The notes below the pieces were generated by a model that saw only the letters and a program-made list of their open reading frames with translations, was not told the DNA's origin and ran no database searches. Source: Gammaproteobacteria bacterium (GTDB lineage Bacteria > Pseudomonadota > Gammaproteobacteria > UBA4575). From it: a DNA stretch of 64,000 nt. The translations under genes and the position numbers were made by a program. Of this stretch, positions 39,541 through 48,129 are shown piece after piece; within the stretch, counting starts at the first letter, position 1; every line of letters begins with the position of its first letter. The stretch covers positions 345,792-409,791 of the forward strand of contig WTFY01000010.1 of NCBI GenBank assembly GCA_011523795.1, read 5' to 3'.

Positions 39541-39819
39541 CCGGTAACGATCCGGGTTCAGTATCCCGGGCATCACTTCATGCATCGGTTTTGGCCGGCC
39601 GGGTCACGACCGGTGCATGCCTGGATTCATGCGTATTGGCTGCATGTGACCTGCACCATCCCAACACCTTCTGAAGGTACACGGCAGTCCCTGCCGAACG
39701 GCTGCCCGTATCGTTGACCACGTACTCGGAGCTGCCCGGAGCAAGACAGCTTGACAAGGCAGTCCAGTTGCTGACAATAAGCTTATCAGGGTGTAAATCT
39801 GAATAGGCTGGAGGTCGCG
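39541..39819 (+). promoter_or_regulatory. Upstream region of the AlkB-GlnE fusion gene
   Basis: 279 bp without a gene. TTGACA (39751-39756) with CAATAA (39775-39780) 18 bases downstream is a weak-to-moderate promoter, and ATAAGCTTAT (39777-39786) is a perfect 10-bp palindrome over its -10 box, a possible operator. GGAGG precedes ATG 39820. Confidence 0.45.
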
Positions 39820-42264
39820 ATGGCGGAGTATATGGCAGAACCGGGCGGCCTGGATCCCGGTATATCTGGAAGAGGTATGGTCGAGCCGTCGGTTCTGAAT
39901 GCTCTCCCGCACTTTTTGTCCCTTACAGTTTTTCCACTTTTAATCTGTGCCGTGGTATACGGTGGCTGGTGGATCATCGGGCCGTTTGTCTACTTCGGGC
40001 TCGCAAACTGGTTTGACTCGCTGTTTGGCATGGAAAAGCGAAACATGGACCCGGGCAATACGCTCGAAAGCCAGTTATTCCTGTACAAGCTGGCTGTCTG
40101 GATGTGGGCTGTGATGTGGCCCGCCACACTCGTGCTCTCGCTTTGGCTGATGCTTGTCGCTGACCATTTGGCCGTTTGGGAATCTGCACTGATCACCATC
40201 ACCTTGTTTTTTACAGCCCAGTCAATCTTCATCGTTGGACATGAGCTTGTGCACAGGACCTCGTGGCTGGAAAGACGGTTTGGTGAATTCCTCTTGGCGT
40301 CGTCTTCCTATCCGCATTACGCTACTGAACATATTTATGTCCATCATTCTCTGGCCTGCACGCCTGCTGATCCCGGGTCTGCGAGAAAGGGCCAGAGTTT
40401 CTGGCAGTACTTTCCCAGGGATTTGAGGCGAAGTCTGATCGAGTCCTGGCGTTTTGAGCGCGACCGGCTTGCACGACGGCACTTGCCTGTGTGGCACTAT
40501 ACGAATCCTTTCTGGCGCTACTCCCTGGAAACCGCTGCGTGGTATGCGCTGGTGTACTGGATGGGAGGGATATGGATAGCGCTGGTCTTCGCCGTATTGT
40601 GTTTCTTCCTTGTCCTGTCGATGAAAATCATCAACTATGTCCAGCACTATGGGCTGGAGCGCATCCGCCTTCCCGGCGGCCGGTATGAGCCGGTTCTGGT
40701 GCGGCACTCCTGGAGTGCTGCCAGCCGGTTCACCAACTGGCTCTATTACAATATGCAACGCCATTCGGACCATCACACCGAGGCCACCCGGTACTACCCG
40801 CTGTTGCAGTATCACGGTGGGGACGAGTCGCCACAGTTACCGGAAGGTTACTCCGCGATGGCTAATTACGCGATGGTCCCTCGTGTCTGGTTCCGAAAGA
40901 TGGATCCGCTGGTTGATCGCTGGCGTGCACACTTTTATCCACAGATTGAGGACTGGAGCGCCTATGACAGCGCTGCATATGCTGCCTGCCCGGACGAGTT
41001 CGAAGCCATTTCGGAGATCTATGATGCCGCACCACGCATGGCCGAATGGATAAACCGGGCTCCGGAACTGCTTGAGAGCCTGCGGGACAGGGAGTTCACC
41101 GCTCTTGACCTCCCGGATGGCTTCGCCCCGGATCCGGAATTCGAAATGGTTGCACGGCGAGGGCTGGCGCGTGTGTACTGGACCCGCGAGTTTGATGTTT
41201 CTGAAATGAAGGAGCAACTTGCCGCGATACCGGCCCAGGGCGTAAAGGAAGTGGTAGAGACTGCAAGAAACTGGCTCAACGACAAGGTCTTTCAGATCAG
41301 CATGCACATGATCCGCGGTAATCTGCAGCCGACCGAGGCAGGGAAAGTCCTGTCCAACCTTGCCGAGGCCTCGGTCTGCATCCTGCTGTCGGCGGTTGAG
41401 GTGGAATTTGCCAACCGGCGTCGCCGACGCGGCGAAGGTGCCGTCACAGCTGTACTTCTGGGTGAAAGTGCCAGCGGAGAGGCAGCACCCGGTACAAGGC
41501 TCGATGTCATGTTCGCGTACGAGGGCGGCCCTGTAGAATATTATCAAGCCCTGTGCAGACGGTTCCTTGAAGAACTGCGTACATTTTCGCATGAAAACCT
41601 GCTTTTTCAGCCACTTCCACGTGGCGGGAAGGGAAGGGGTGTCTGGTCCGTGGCCGAATTTGCCGAACATTACCGGGGAGACACGGTGAACGGTCTGCCG
41701 GACCTCATTCAGTCACGGTGTGTCTTTGAATCCGGAAATCCCGGAATTTGGACCCGGCTGGACACGGTGCGACACGAAGTCCTGTCCTCTGGTGCTTCCC
41801 GCATCGCACAGGCAGATGCGTTGCGTGAAGCTCTGGGAGCCGGTACGGCCGAACCGGGCCTGCAGTCGATCGAAGAAATGCGTGGTGGCCTTCGGGAGCT
41901 CGTGCATGCAGCCAGGCTGGTACAACTGGCCCATGCCGGTGAGGCTCCTGAAATTCTGGTTCCTGATACGGCTTCCGCATTCCGGACTGCAGGCAGTCTC
42001 GGGCTGATTGCCGGGGATGCCTCCAGGCGGCTGGCCGATGCAGCAGAGATGTGGTTGAACCTGCATGGCATTTCGCGACTGGTGGTCAAGGATGGCTTTG
42101 CCATCGAGAAGGCAACACCGAAAGTCCAAGCCGTCATTGCCCGTTCCTGCGGGATGAAGGATTTCAGTGCGCTGACCGATGCAATACATGAAACGGCGGA
42201 CCGTACCGCTGCAGACATCGATGCGCTGGACAGCACAGTCCTGAAATCAACCCAGATATCCTGA
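39820..42264 (+). CDS. AlkB-type membrane hydroxylase fused to a GlnE-like domain
   Basis: 814 residues. Residues 30-380 are an AlkB/fatty-acid-desaturase-type di-iron membrane enzyme with several membrane helices and all His motifs: HELVHRTS (141), EHIYVHH (170-176), NYVQHYGL (272-279) and QRHSDHH (313-319). From about 480 the protein resembles the nucleotidyltransferase and helical parts of GlnE: AVTAVLLGESASGE...GTRLDVMFAYE (541-568) and a later block (LVHAARLVQLAHAG) like the GlnE second-half helices. In GlnE the active site reads GSDxD; here GTRLD (558-562) lacks the first Asp, so transferase activity is doubtful. The hydroxylase may oxidise an alkyl or prenyl chain. It lies 108 bp before the YcaO gene on the same strand. 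Confidence 0.8.
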   Translation: MAEYMAEPGGLDPGISGRGMVEPSVLNALPHFLSLTVFPLLICAVVYGGWWIIGPFVYFGLANWFDSLFGMEKRNMDPGNTLESQLFLYKLAVWMWAVMWPATLVLSLWLMLVADHLAVWESALITITLFFTAQSIFIVGHELVHRTSWLERRFGEFLLASSSYPHYATEHIYVHHSLACTPADPGSARKGQSFWQYFPRDLRRSLIESWRFERDRLARRHLPVWHYTNPFWRYSLETAAWYALVYWMGGIWIALVFAVLCFFLVLSMKIINYVQHYGLERIRLPGGRYEPVLVRHSWSAASRFTNWLYYNMQRHSDHHTEATRYYPLLQYHGGDESPQLPEGYSAMANYAMVPRVWFRKMDPLVDRWRAHFYPQIEDWSAYDSAAYAACPDEFEAISEIYDAAPRMAEWINRAPELLESLRDREFTALDLPDGFAPDPEFEMVARRGLARVYWTREFDVSEMKEQLAAIPAQGVKEVVETARNWLNDKVFQISMHMIRGNLQPTEAGKVLSNLAEASVCILLSAVEVEFANRRRRRGEGAVTAVLLGESASGEAAPGTRLDVMFAYEGGPVEYYQALCRRFLEELRTFSHENLLFQPLPRGGKGRGVWSVAEFAEHYRGDTVNGLPDLIQSRCVFESGNPGIWTRLDTVRHEVLSSGASRIAQADALREALGAGTAEPGLQSIEEMRGGLRELVHAARLVQLAHAGEAPEILVPDTASAFRTAGSLGLIAGDASRRLADAAEMWLNLHGISRLVVKDGFAIEKATPKVQAVIARSCGMKDFSALTDAIHETADRTAADIDALDSTVLKSTQIS

Positions 42265-42371
42265 GCTTGCACACAGTACGGGCAGGCAGGTTACAAGAGC
42301 CCATGATTGAATGGTGCCGACTGGCATGATCGGTCTGGCAGGCACTCCCCCGGAGTCGGAGAATTTCTAGC

Positions 42372-44720
42372 TTGGAGAAAAGTACGGACAGGAAGGCATC
42401 ACCTAACGCTGGTTCATCCCGCAGTATTCTGAAGAAAACCACCGAAGCTGACTGCGGTTTCATCGAGAAACCCGTACTTGTCCCGCACCTGGAATTCAGG
42501 TTGCTGGGCGGGCGGCAAGCGCTGCTGGTTTCTGAAACCTTCAACACGCTGCTCCATGGGCAGCTGGTTTGCGATATTCTGCCGCTTCTTGATGGCCGCC
42601 GCACACGCCGGGACATCATGGCATCCCTGACCGGCAAGCATCTGGGGCCCGATATCCTGACCGCGCTCACCTTCCTGACAACCAAGGGGTATATTGTCTC
42701 GGGGGAGTACAGAATGGAACAGGGGCAGGCGGCATACTGGTCTTCACAGGGTGTCACCCCTCGATATGCCGAGGAGCGGCTGAAGGCATTGCAGGTAGAT
42801 ATAGCCGGCGATGAAGGTCGCCACCTTGCCCGGCGGCTTGAAGCCATGGGTGTGTACCTGGACAGGAGCCATCCGGCCCTTTCCATTATCATTTGTGCCG
42901 ATTTTCTTGATGAGCGGAATGCGGCCTTCAACCGGCGCCATGTCAGCTCTGGCGTACCCTGGTTGCTGGTCAGGCCAAAGGGCGTGATTCCACTGCTTGG
43001 CCCGGTTTTCCGGCCTGCGGAGCAGGGGCCTTGCTGGGCCTGCCTGGCCTATCGCCTGCAAGGCCAGCAGGAGGTCCATAACTTCCTGCGCAATCGTGCC
43101 GGCACTGAGGCCGCCTTTCAGCCCTTTGCGGCGGAACCCATGGTACTGGAGACGGTGTACGGGCTGTTTGCGGCGGAGATTGCCAAGTGGCTGGTCTTCG
43201 GCGAGCTGGCGCCAATACATGAGCATGCAATCACGCTGGATGTCGCTGCACTGAAAACGGCGAGACATCCGGTGCGCAGGCGGCCACAGTGCGTGGTGTG
43301 CGGCGAGGAAAGGCACTTCAGCCCTGATCGCCCGGCCAGCCCGGTGCACCTCAAGTCCAGCCCCAAAAACGTTCAAAACAGTGGTGGTGTGCGCTCGGTG
43401 TCTCCCGAAGAGACCCTGGCCAAGTACCGCCATCTCATCAGCCCAGTCAGCGGGGTGGTGACCTGGATCGAACGTACCACGGACGTGCACGATCACTGGC
43501 TTCATGTCTATTGGGCCGGTAGCAATCTGGCCCTTCGCGTCAAAAACCTGAGCTCACTGAGACGCAGCCTGCGAAGCAAGAGTGCAGGCAAGGGAAGCAC
43601 ACCCGAACAGTCCGAGGCGAGTGCGCTTTGCGAGGCGGTTGAGCGCTATTCGGGCGCATTCCACGGGGATGAGATCCGTACTTGCAAACGGTTTTCAGAA
43701 TTTTCTGACAAGGAACAGGAGTTCGACGCCATCCACCCGAACCAGGTCCAGTTGTTCAGTGATCACCAGTTCGACCATGCGCGCGAGATCAATGCGAGAC
43801 AGCATCCCTACAATTTTGTTCCTGGCCGGCTCGACCCGGAGGCTGCGATCGAATGGTCGCCGGTCTGGTCGCTCACGCGAGATCGGCACTGTTACCTTCC
43901 GACCTCCATGCTCTACAGCATGACGCCGGAGCAGCGAGGCACTTCGGACTTGATTGCGGATTCGAACGGCTGTGCGGCCGGCAATACGCTGGAGGAAGCC
44001 ATCCTGCAGGGATTTTTCGAACTGGTGGAACGTGACGCGTTCGCCATCTGGTGGTACAACCGGCTGCGCTTTCCCGCGGTCGACCTGGAGAGTTTTGGCG
44101 ACGTCTACCTTGCGGGTGCGCAGGACTACTACCGAAAGCTCCACCGCGAGATGTGGCTGCTGGATATCACGGGTGATTTTGGCATTCCGGCCTTTATTTC
44201 CGTCTCGCGGCGAACCGATTCACAACCCGAAGACATCCTGTACGGGGCCGGTGCGCACACCGATCCGCATATCGCGGCCTTGCGTGCAGTATGCGAAATG
44301 AACCAGTGCCTGACCTGGGTTCCCCGCCCGGAAACCGGCCATACCGGGTACGGAGTGGATGACCCGATGTGCCTGTCATGGTGGAAGAACGCCACGCTTG
44401 AGGAATATCCCTACCTGGCCCCCGATCCCGGGGCCGCACCGCGGGGCCGCCCGGATTATTTCGTGCCCGAAACTTCGGATGTGAAAGAGGATGTCGAGCG
44501 GTGCGGTGCACTGGTCAAGGCCAAGGGCCTGGAGATGCTTGTGCTTGACCAGACCCGTCCCGATATCGGCATGCCGGTAGCCCGGGTGATCGTGCCGGGA
44601 TTGCGTCACTTCTGGGAAAGATACGCACCGGGGCGCCTGTACGACGTGCCGGTCAACATGGGCTGGCGGGAAAAACCGTTGGCTGAGGCCGACCTCAACC
44701 CCGTCCCGGTCATCGCCTGA
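42372..44720 (+). CDS. Fused E1-like/YcaO azoline cyclodehydratase (TOMM type)
   Basis: 782 residues from TTG 42372 (a stop lies directly upstream, and no ATG occurs before residue 80). Residues 35-330 are the E1-like/SagC-type partner that binds the precursor leader; two CxxC pairs (CWAC 221-224, CVVC 307-310) form its zinc site. Residues 345-782 are YcaO: SEASALCEAVERYSG (414-428) and GNTLEEAILQGFFELVERDAF carry the ATP/Mg ligands. The C-terminus ends NPVPVIA, a partial form of the PxPxP tail. It should convert Cys (or Ser/Thr) of the precursor into thiazolines (oxazolines) at ATP cost. No SagB-type dehydrogenase is in the window, so oxidation to thiazoles is not supported. Confidence 0.92.
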   Translation: MEKSTDRKASPNAGSSRSILKKTTEADCGFIEKPVLVPHLEFRLLGGRQALLVSETFNTLLHGQLVCDILPLLDGRRTRRDIMASLTGKHLGPDILTALTFLTTKGYIVSGEYRMEQGQAAYWSSQGVTPRYAEERLKALQVDIAGDEGRHLARRLEAMGVYLDRSHPALSIIICADFLDERNAAFNRRHVSSGVPWLLVRPKGVIPLLGPVFRPAEQGPCWACLAYRLQGQQEVHNFLRNRAGTEAAFQPFAAEPMVLETVYGLFAAEIAKWLVFGELAPIHEHAITLDVAALKTARHPVRRRPQCVVCGEERHFSPDRPASPVHLKSSPKNVQNSGGVRSVSPEETLAKYRHLISPVSGVVTWIERTTDVHDHWLHVYWAGSNLALRVKNLSSLRRSLRSKSAGKGSTPEQSEASALCEAVERYSGAFHGDEIRTCKRFSEFSDKEQEFDAIHPNQVQLFSDHQFDHAREINARQHPYNFVPGRLDPEAAIEWSPVWSLTRDRHCYLPTSMLYSMTPEQRGTSDLIADSNGCAAGNTLEEAILQGFFELVERDAFAIWWYNRLRFPAVDLESFGDVYLAGAQDYYRKLHREMWLLDITGDFGIPAFISVSRRTDSQPEDILYGAGAHTDPHIAALRAVCEMNQCLTWVPRPETGHTGYGVDDPMCLSWWKNATLEEYPYLAPDPGAAPRGRPDYFVPETSDVKEDVERCGALVKAKGLEMLVLDQTRPDIGMPVARVIVPGLRHFWERYAPGRLYDVPVNMGWREKPLAEADLNPVPVIA

Positions 44721-45134
44721 GGAGCCAGCCTGTTTAGGGAGCATCTCCATGCCGTGGAAATGAGCCCCATCCTGTAGGGGGGTGTTGCCCAGGTCTGCTG
44801 GGCCTTGAGCGTACAACCTGGGTCAGTGTGCATGGGCACTGCAGGACCTGTACAAATTCGTTGACATTCCGTCCCGGCGGACTATATTCTCCATCGCATT
44901 GACCTTCAGTCTGTGTTGCCGCGGATGGTAAATACCTTGATCAACCTTGGTTTGGACTCAGTGGATTCGGAGCACTGGTCTGAGTTGGACTGCTCTCGGA
45001 GTAATAGGATTGCAGGCTGCGAAATGGCATGTGTATTACTTGGCATGAGGCTTCCGTTGCAATGAAGCTTGCTGCGCGACTTGCCGCCAAGGCCGTTCGC
45101 AGCTAGTCGCGTCATTCCTGTGAGCAAGCGCGGC
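44721..45134 (+). promoter_or_regulatory. Region between YcaO and MMPL genes: hairpins and promoter
   Basis: Two hairpins lie just past the YcaO stop: CCCC/GGGG around 44764-44780 and GCCCAG/CTGGGC at 44787-44803, possibly terminating the first transcript. A near-consensus promoter follows: TTGACA (44861-44866), 16-base spacer, TATATT (44883-44888). A 46-codon frame at 44925-45065 has no ribosome site and is not called as a gene. Confidence 0.6.
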
Positions 45135-47465
45135 ATGAAAAAAGGGCAATTTGCCAGGCGATTTGCCGAACAGGTGCTCACGGCCCGCTGGCTGGTCATC
45201 GTGGCCACGCTGTTACTGGTTGCGGGCGCATCAAGCGGCATCGCCCTGCTTGAATTCTCAGCCAACTACCGAATCTTCTTCGACGAAGACAATCCGCAGC
45301 TTCTGGCATTGGAAGCACTGGAGAATACTTACGGGAAGAACGAGAACATCGTGTTCCTGATTGCCCCGGACGATGGTGACGCCACGTCACAAAACGCACT
45401 GTCGGCCGCCGTCTGGCTCACGGAAGCCGCCTGGTTGACGCCCTATTCAAGGCGAGTCGACTCACTCGCCAATTTTCAGTACACGACTGCCGATGGCGAC
45501 GATCTGTATGTGCGGGACCTTGTTGATCCGCAGGAACTGGCCCAGGCCGAGGTGCGGTCACGAATTCGTGACGTTGCCCTGTCCGACCCGCGGATAGCAG
45601 GCACCATTCTAGCCCGGAATGCTGATGTCAGCGTTGTAAACATCACGGTCGAGATGCCCGAGGAGGGCCTGCTGGAGGCTGTGGCCGAAGTCGCCGAATA
45701 TGCCAGGTCGGTTGCCGCGGAGGCTGAAGAACGGTTTCCCGGCATAGACCTTCGCATCGTCGGCACGGTCATGATCAACCAAACCTTCCTGGAAGCCTCG
45801 ATCAACAGCCAGAAGGTTTTCCTGCCCGCGAGCCTGCTGCTCATGGCCTTGATCCTTGGTGTTCTCACACGGGGCTGGGCAGGGGTGGCGGCGACCGGAA
45901 TTGTCATAGTCTTTTCCATTTTCACGTCAGTGGGCCTGGGTGTGTGGGTCGGTTTACCCTTTTCCCCGCCCGTCTCGCCAGCACCGACCATCGTGCTGAT
46001 GATCGTCGTGGCAAACTGCGTGCACTTGCTGGTGGCCGTGCAGCAGCATTTGCGTGCGGGGGATTCCAAGCACGACGCCATCGTTGAAGCTGTCAGGCTC
46101 AACTTGCACCCGGTATTTCTGGCGAGCCTCACAACGGCGATCGGATTCTTGAGCATGAACTTTTCCGAAGTGCCGCCCTATCGTCATCTCGGAAACTTCG
46201 TCGCATTCGGGATCGTCGCCTCTTTCGTTCTCTCCGTCACCTTTCTTCCGGCCCTGCTTTCGCTTCTTCCTATCCGTGCGGCAAAGGACCGTCGGCTGTT
46301 CCGCGGACTCACAATGCACCGCTTGGCGGATGTTGTGTTGCGCCATAGAAAGCCGCTGTTTTGGGGATGGCTGGTGGTTGTGCTTGCAATGATTCTGTCC
46401 ATTCCGCGAAACGAGCTCAATGATGTTCTGGTCCATTTTTTCGATGAGGGCGTTGAATTCCGGCAAGACGTGGACTTCATGGACGAGCACCTGAGCGGCA
46501 ACACCCTGCTTGAGTACTCGCTGCACGCATCTGCTGAGGGAGGTGTCACCGATCCACTTTTCCTCGCCGAGGTTTCGAGCTTCGCCGGCTGGTACCGTGA
46601 CCAGCCCCCTGTACGCCACGTGTCGGTCATTACTGATACCTTTCAGCAACTTAACAAGAGCATGCACGGAGACGACCCGGCTGCTTACCGAATACCGGAA
46701 AGCCAGGAACTGGCGGCACAATACCTGCTGCTTTACGAGCTCTCGCTTCCGCAGGGTCTGGACCTGAACAATCAGATTGACAGGTCCAGGTCAGCCACGA
46801 GAGTGACGGTCTCGGCGGAAACACTTTCTTCGCAAGAAGTGCTTGAGCTGAATGCGCATGCCGAGGCATGGCTAAAGGAAAATGCACCGCATGTTGCCGG
46901 CGTCAACAGCACCGGCCCCGCCGCGTTGTTCGCCTACATCGGGCATCGCAACATTCGGGCCATGCTGGTCGGGACAATGGTTGTTCTCTTGGCAATTTCT
47001 GTCATTCTGCTCGTCGCGTTGCAATCACTGCGACTGGGCTTGATAAGCATCGTCCCCAATTTGATTCCTGCAGTGCTGGGCTTCGGTGTCTGGGGATTGA
47101 TGGTCGGACAGGTTGGACTCTCGCTATCTGTCGTGGTGGCCATGACCGTTGGCATCGTCGTGGATGACACTGTGCATTTTCTCAGCAAGTACCAGCGGGC
47201 GCGAAATGAATACGGCCAGAGTCCCGAGGAAGCGGTACGCTACGCCTTTGACACGGCAGGCCGGGCCCTGTTTACAACGACGGTCGTGCTGGTGGCCGGT
47301 TTTTTGATTTTTATATTTTCACCCTTCGTTCCCACCGCACAGGTGGGTGTCCTCACCGGGATGATTATTGCCTTTGCATTCATCGCCGACCTGACACTCC
47401 TGCCTGCGTTGCTGACAGCGGTGGACCGGAGTGCTGCAAAGCGGACTGCGCTTGCACCCGACTGA
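45135..47465 (+). CDS. MMPL/RND family transporter
   Basis: About 776 residues from ATG 45135; a longer start at 45069 is possible. Twelve-helix RND plan of the MMPL/HAE3 type: N-terminal helix (WLVIVATLLLVAGASSGIALL), large periplasmic loop, helices with VFLPASLLLMALILGVL and LASLTTAIGFLSMNFSEVPP, a second loop and a second helix set with TVGIVVDDTVHFLSKY (paired Asp for proton relay). Relatives move lipids and hydrophobic molecules. With the LolA-like and barrel proteins encoded at 57.4-59.4 kb it may form a lipid or product export route; that grouping is inference from known co-occurrence. Confidence 0.87.
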   Translation: MKKGQFARRFAEQVLTARWLVIVATLLLVAGASSGIALLEFSANYRIFFDEDNPQLLALEALENTYGKNENIVFLIAPDDGDATSQNALSAAVWLTEAAWLTPYSRRVDSLANFQYTTADGDDLYVRDLVDPQELAQAEVRSRIRDVALSDPRIAGTILARNADVSVVNITVEMPEEGLLEAVAEVAEYARSVAAEAEERFPGIDLRIVGTVMINQTFLEASINSQKVFLPASLLLMALILGVLTRGWAGVAATGIVIVFSIFTSVGLGVWVGLPFSPPVSPAPTIVLMIVVANCVHLLVAVQQHLRAGDSKHDAIVEAVRLNLHPVFLASLTTAIGFLSMNFSEVPPYRHLGNFVAFGIVASFVLSVTFLPALLSLLPIRAAKDRRLFRGLTMHRLADVVLRHRKPLFWGWLVVVLAMILSIPRNELNDVLVHFFDEGVEFRQDVDFMDEHLSGNTLLEYSLHASAEGGVTDPLFLAEVSSFAGWYRDQPPVRHVSVITDTFQQLNKSMHGDDPAAYRIPESQELAAQYLLLYELSLPQGLDLNNQIDRSRSATRVTVSAETLSSQEVLELNAHAEAWLKENAPHVAGVNSTGPAALFAYIGHRNIRAMLVGTMVVLLAISVILLVALQSLRLGLISIVPNLIPAVLGFGVWGLMVGQVGLSLSVVVAMTVGIVVDDTVHFLSKYQRARNEYGQSPEEAVRYAFDTAGRALFTTTVVLVAGFLIFIFSPFVPTAQVGVLTGMIIAFAFIADLTLLPALLTAVDRSAAKRTALAPD

Positions 47466-47754
47466 AGTTCATTCCGAACGCCTTCTTGAGCAGGAAGCAC
47501 GCCCTCAGGCTCGTTTCCGGACCCATGCACTCCTGCGAACCATGGCGTGCGATCAAGGCTGTTGGCTTCATACACCTTCAGGCAGGAGCCCTGGGGAGGG
47601 AACTTGATCAGGAAAACGAGACTGAAAGCGGCTTGGCCCCCAAGCCTGCGCACTGAACCGGAAATTCACGGTCTTGACTGCTTGAAATAGCCATGTTAAC
47701 GTCATATCACGAACGTGTTAATGTCATTAACAATCTGAATACAGGAGAATCATC
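47466..47754 (+). promoter_or_regulatory. Precursor promoter region with repeated operator-like motif
   Basis: GTTAACGTCAT (47695-47705) and GTTAATGTCAT (47717-47727) are direct repeats 22 bp apart, two helical turns. The second belongs to a perfect 6-3-6 palindrome, GTTAAT-GTC-ATTAAC (47717-47731). TTGACT (47674-47679) may be a -35 box. AGGAGA lies seven bases before the precursor ATG. The arrangement looks like binding sites for a dimeric regulator. Confidence 0.6.
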
Positions 47755-48006
47755 ATGAGAAGCGGAGATGATATGCTGAAGCAGATTGTTGAGAAGTCTG
47801 CCTTGGATGCGGAGTTCAGGCAACAGCTTCTTGATGATCCAAAATCTACCATCAGTGGGGAGCTGGGTATTACAATTCCCGATTCGATGAATGTCGTGGT
47901 CCATGAGAGCGACATGCAGACGGTGCATCTTGCACTGCCACCGGACCCGAACATCACTGAGGAGCAGCTTGAGGCGATTTCAGCCGGCCTTTGCTGTTGC
48001 TGGTAG
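47755..48006 (+). CDS. NHLP-leader RiPP precursor with core LCCCW
   Basis: 83 residues. Residues 1-78 are a nitrile-hydratase alpha-subunit-like leader (NHLP family): FRQQLLDDPKSTISGELGIT, the acidic-hydrophobic VVVHESDMQTVHLALPP block and a terminal helix TEEQLEAISAG. Ala-Gly at 77-78 is a typical C39 cleavage site. The remaining core is Leu-Cys-Cys-Cys-Trp (79-83). Three neighbouring Cys are targets for the YcaO cyclodehydratase encoded at 42.4 kb, and the terminal Trp for the halogenase-like enzyme at 59.7 kb. A strong ribosome site precedes the gene; a 7-bp-stem hairpin follows it. No second copy of the core is seen. Confidence 0.9.
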   Translation: MRSGDDMLKQIVEKSALDAEFRQQLLDDPKSTISGELGITIPDSMNVVVHESDMQTVHLALPPDPNITEEQLEAISAGLCCCW

Positions 48007-48013
48007 TTCTGAC

Positions 48014-48032
48014 AACCGGCGAGTAGCCGGTT
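48014..48032 (+). terminator. Hairpin after the precursor gene
   Basis: AACCGGC (48014-48020), loop GAGTA, GCCGGTT (48026-48032), starting eight bases after the stop codon. It lacks a T-run, so it may be an mRNA-stabilising hairpin rather than an intrinsic terminator. Confidence 0.5.
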
Positions 48033-48129
48033 AGGACGCGAAACCCTCTGCATTCGTGCCTGGTTTGCAGTGCCACGCTGTGCGCCATGCGGACACAGGG
48101 CGGTTCGGTGTGGCCGTTCAAGGCTGATA

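Noticed and set aside
44925-45065. 46-codon frame as a second precursor peptide
   Set aside because: No ribosome site, no leader similarity, and an equally open frame on the other strand.
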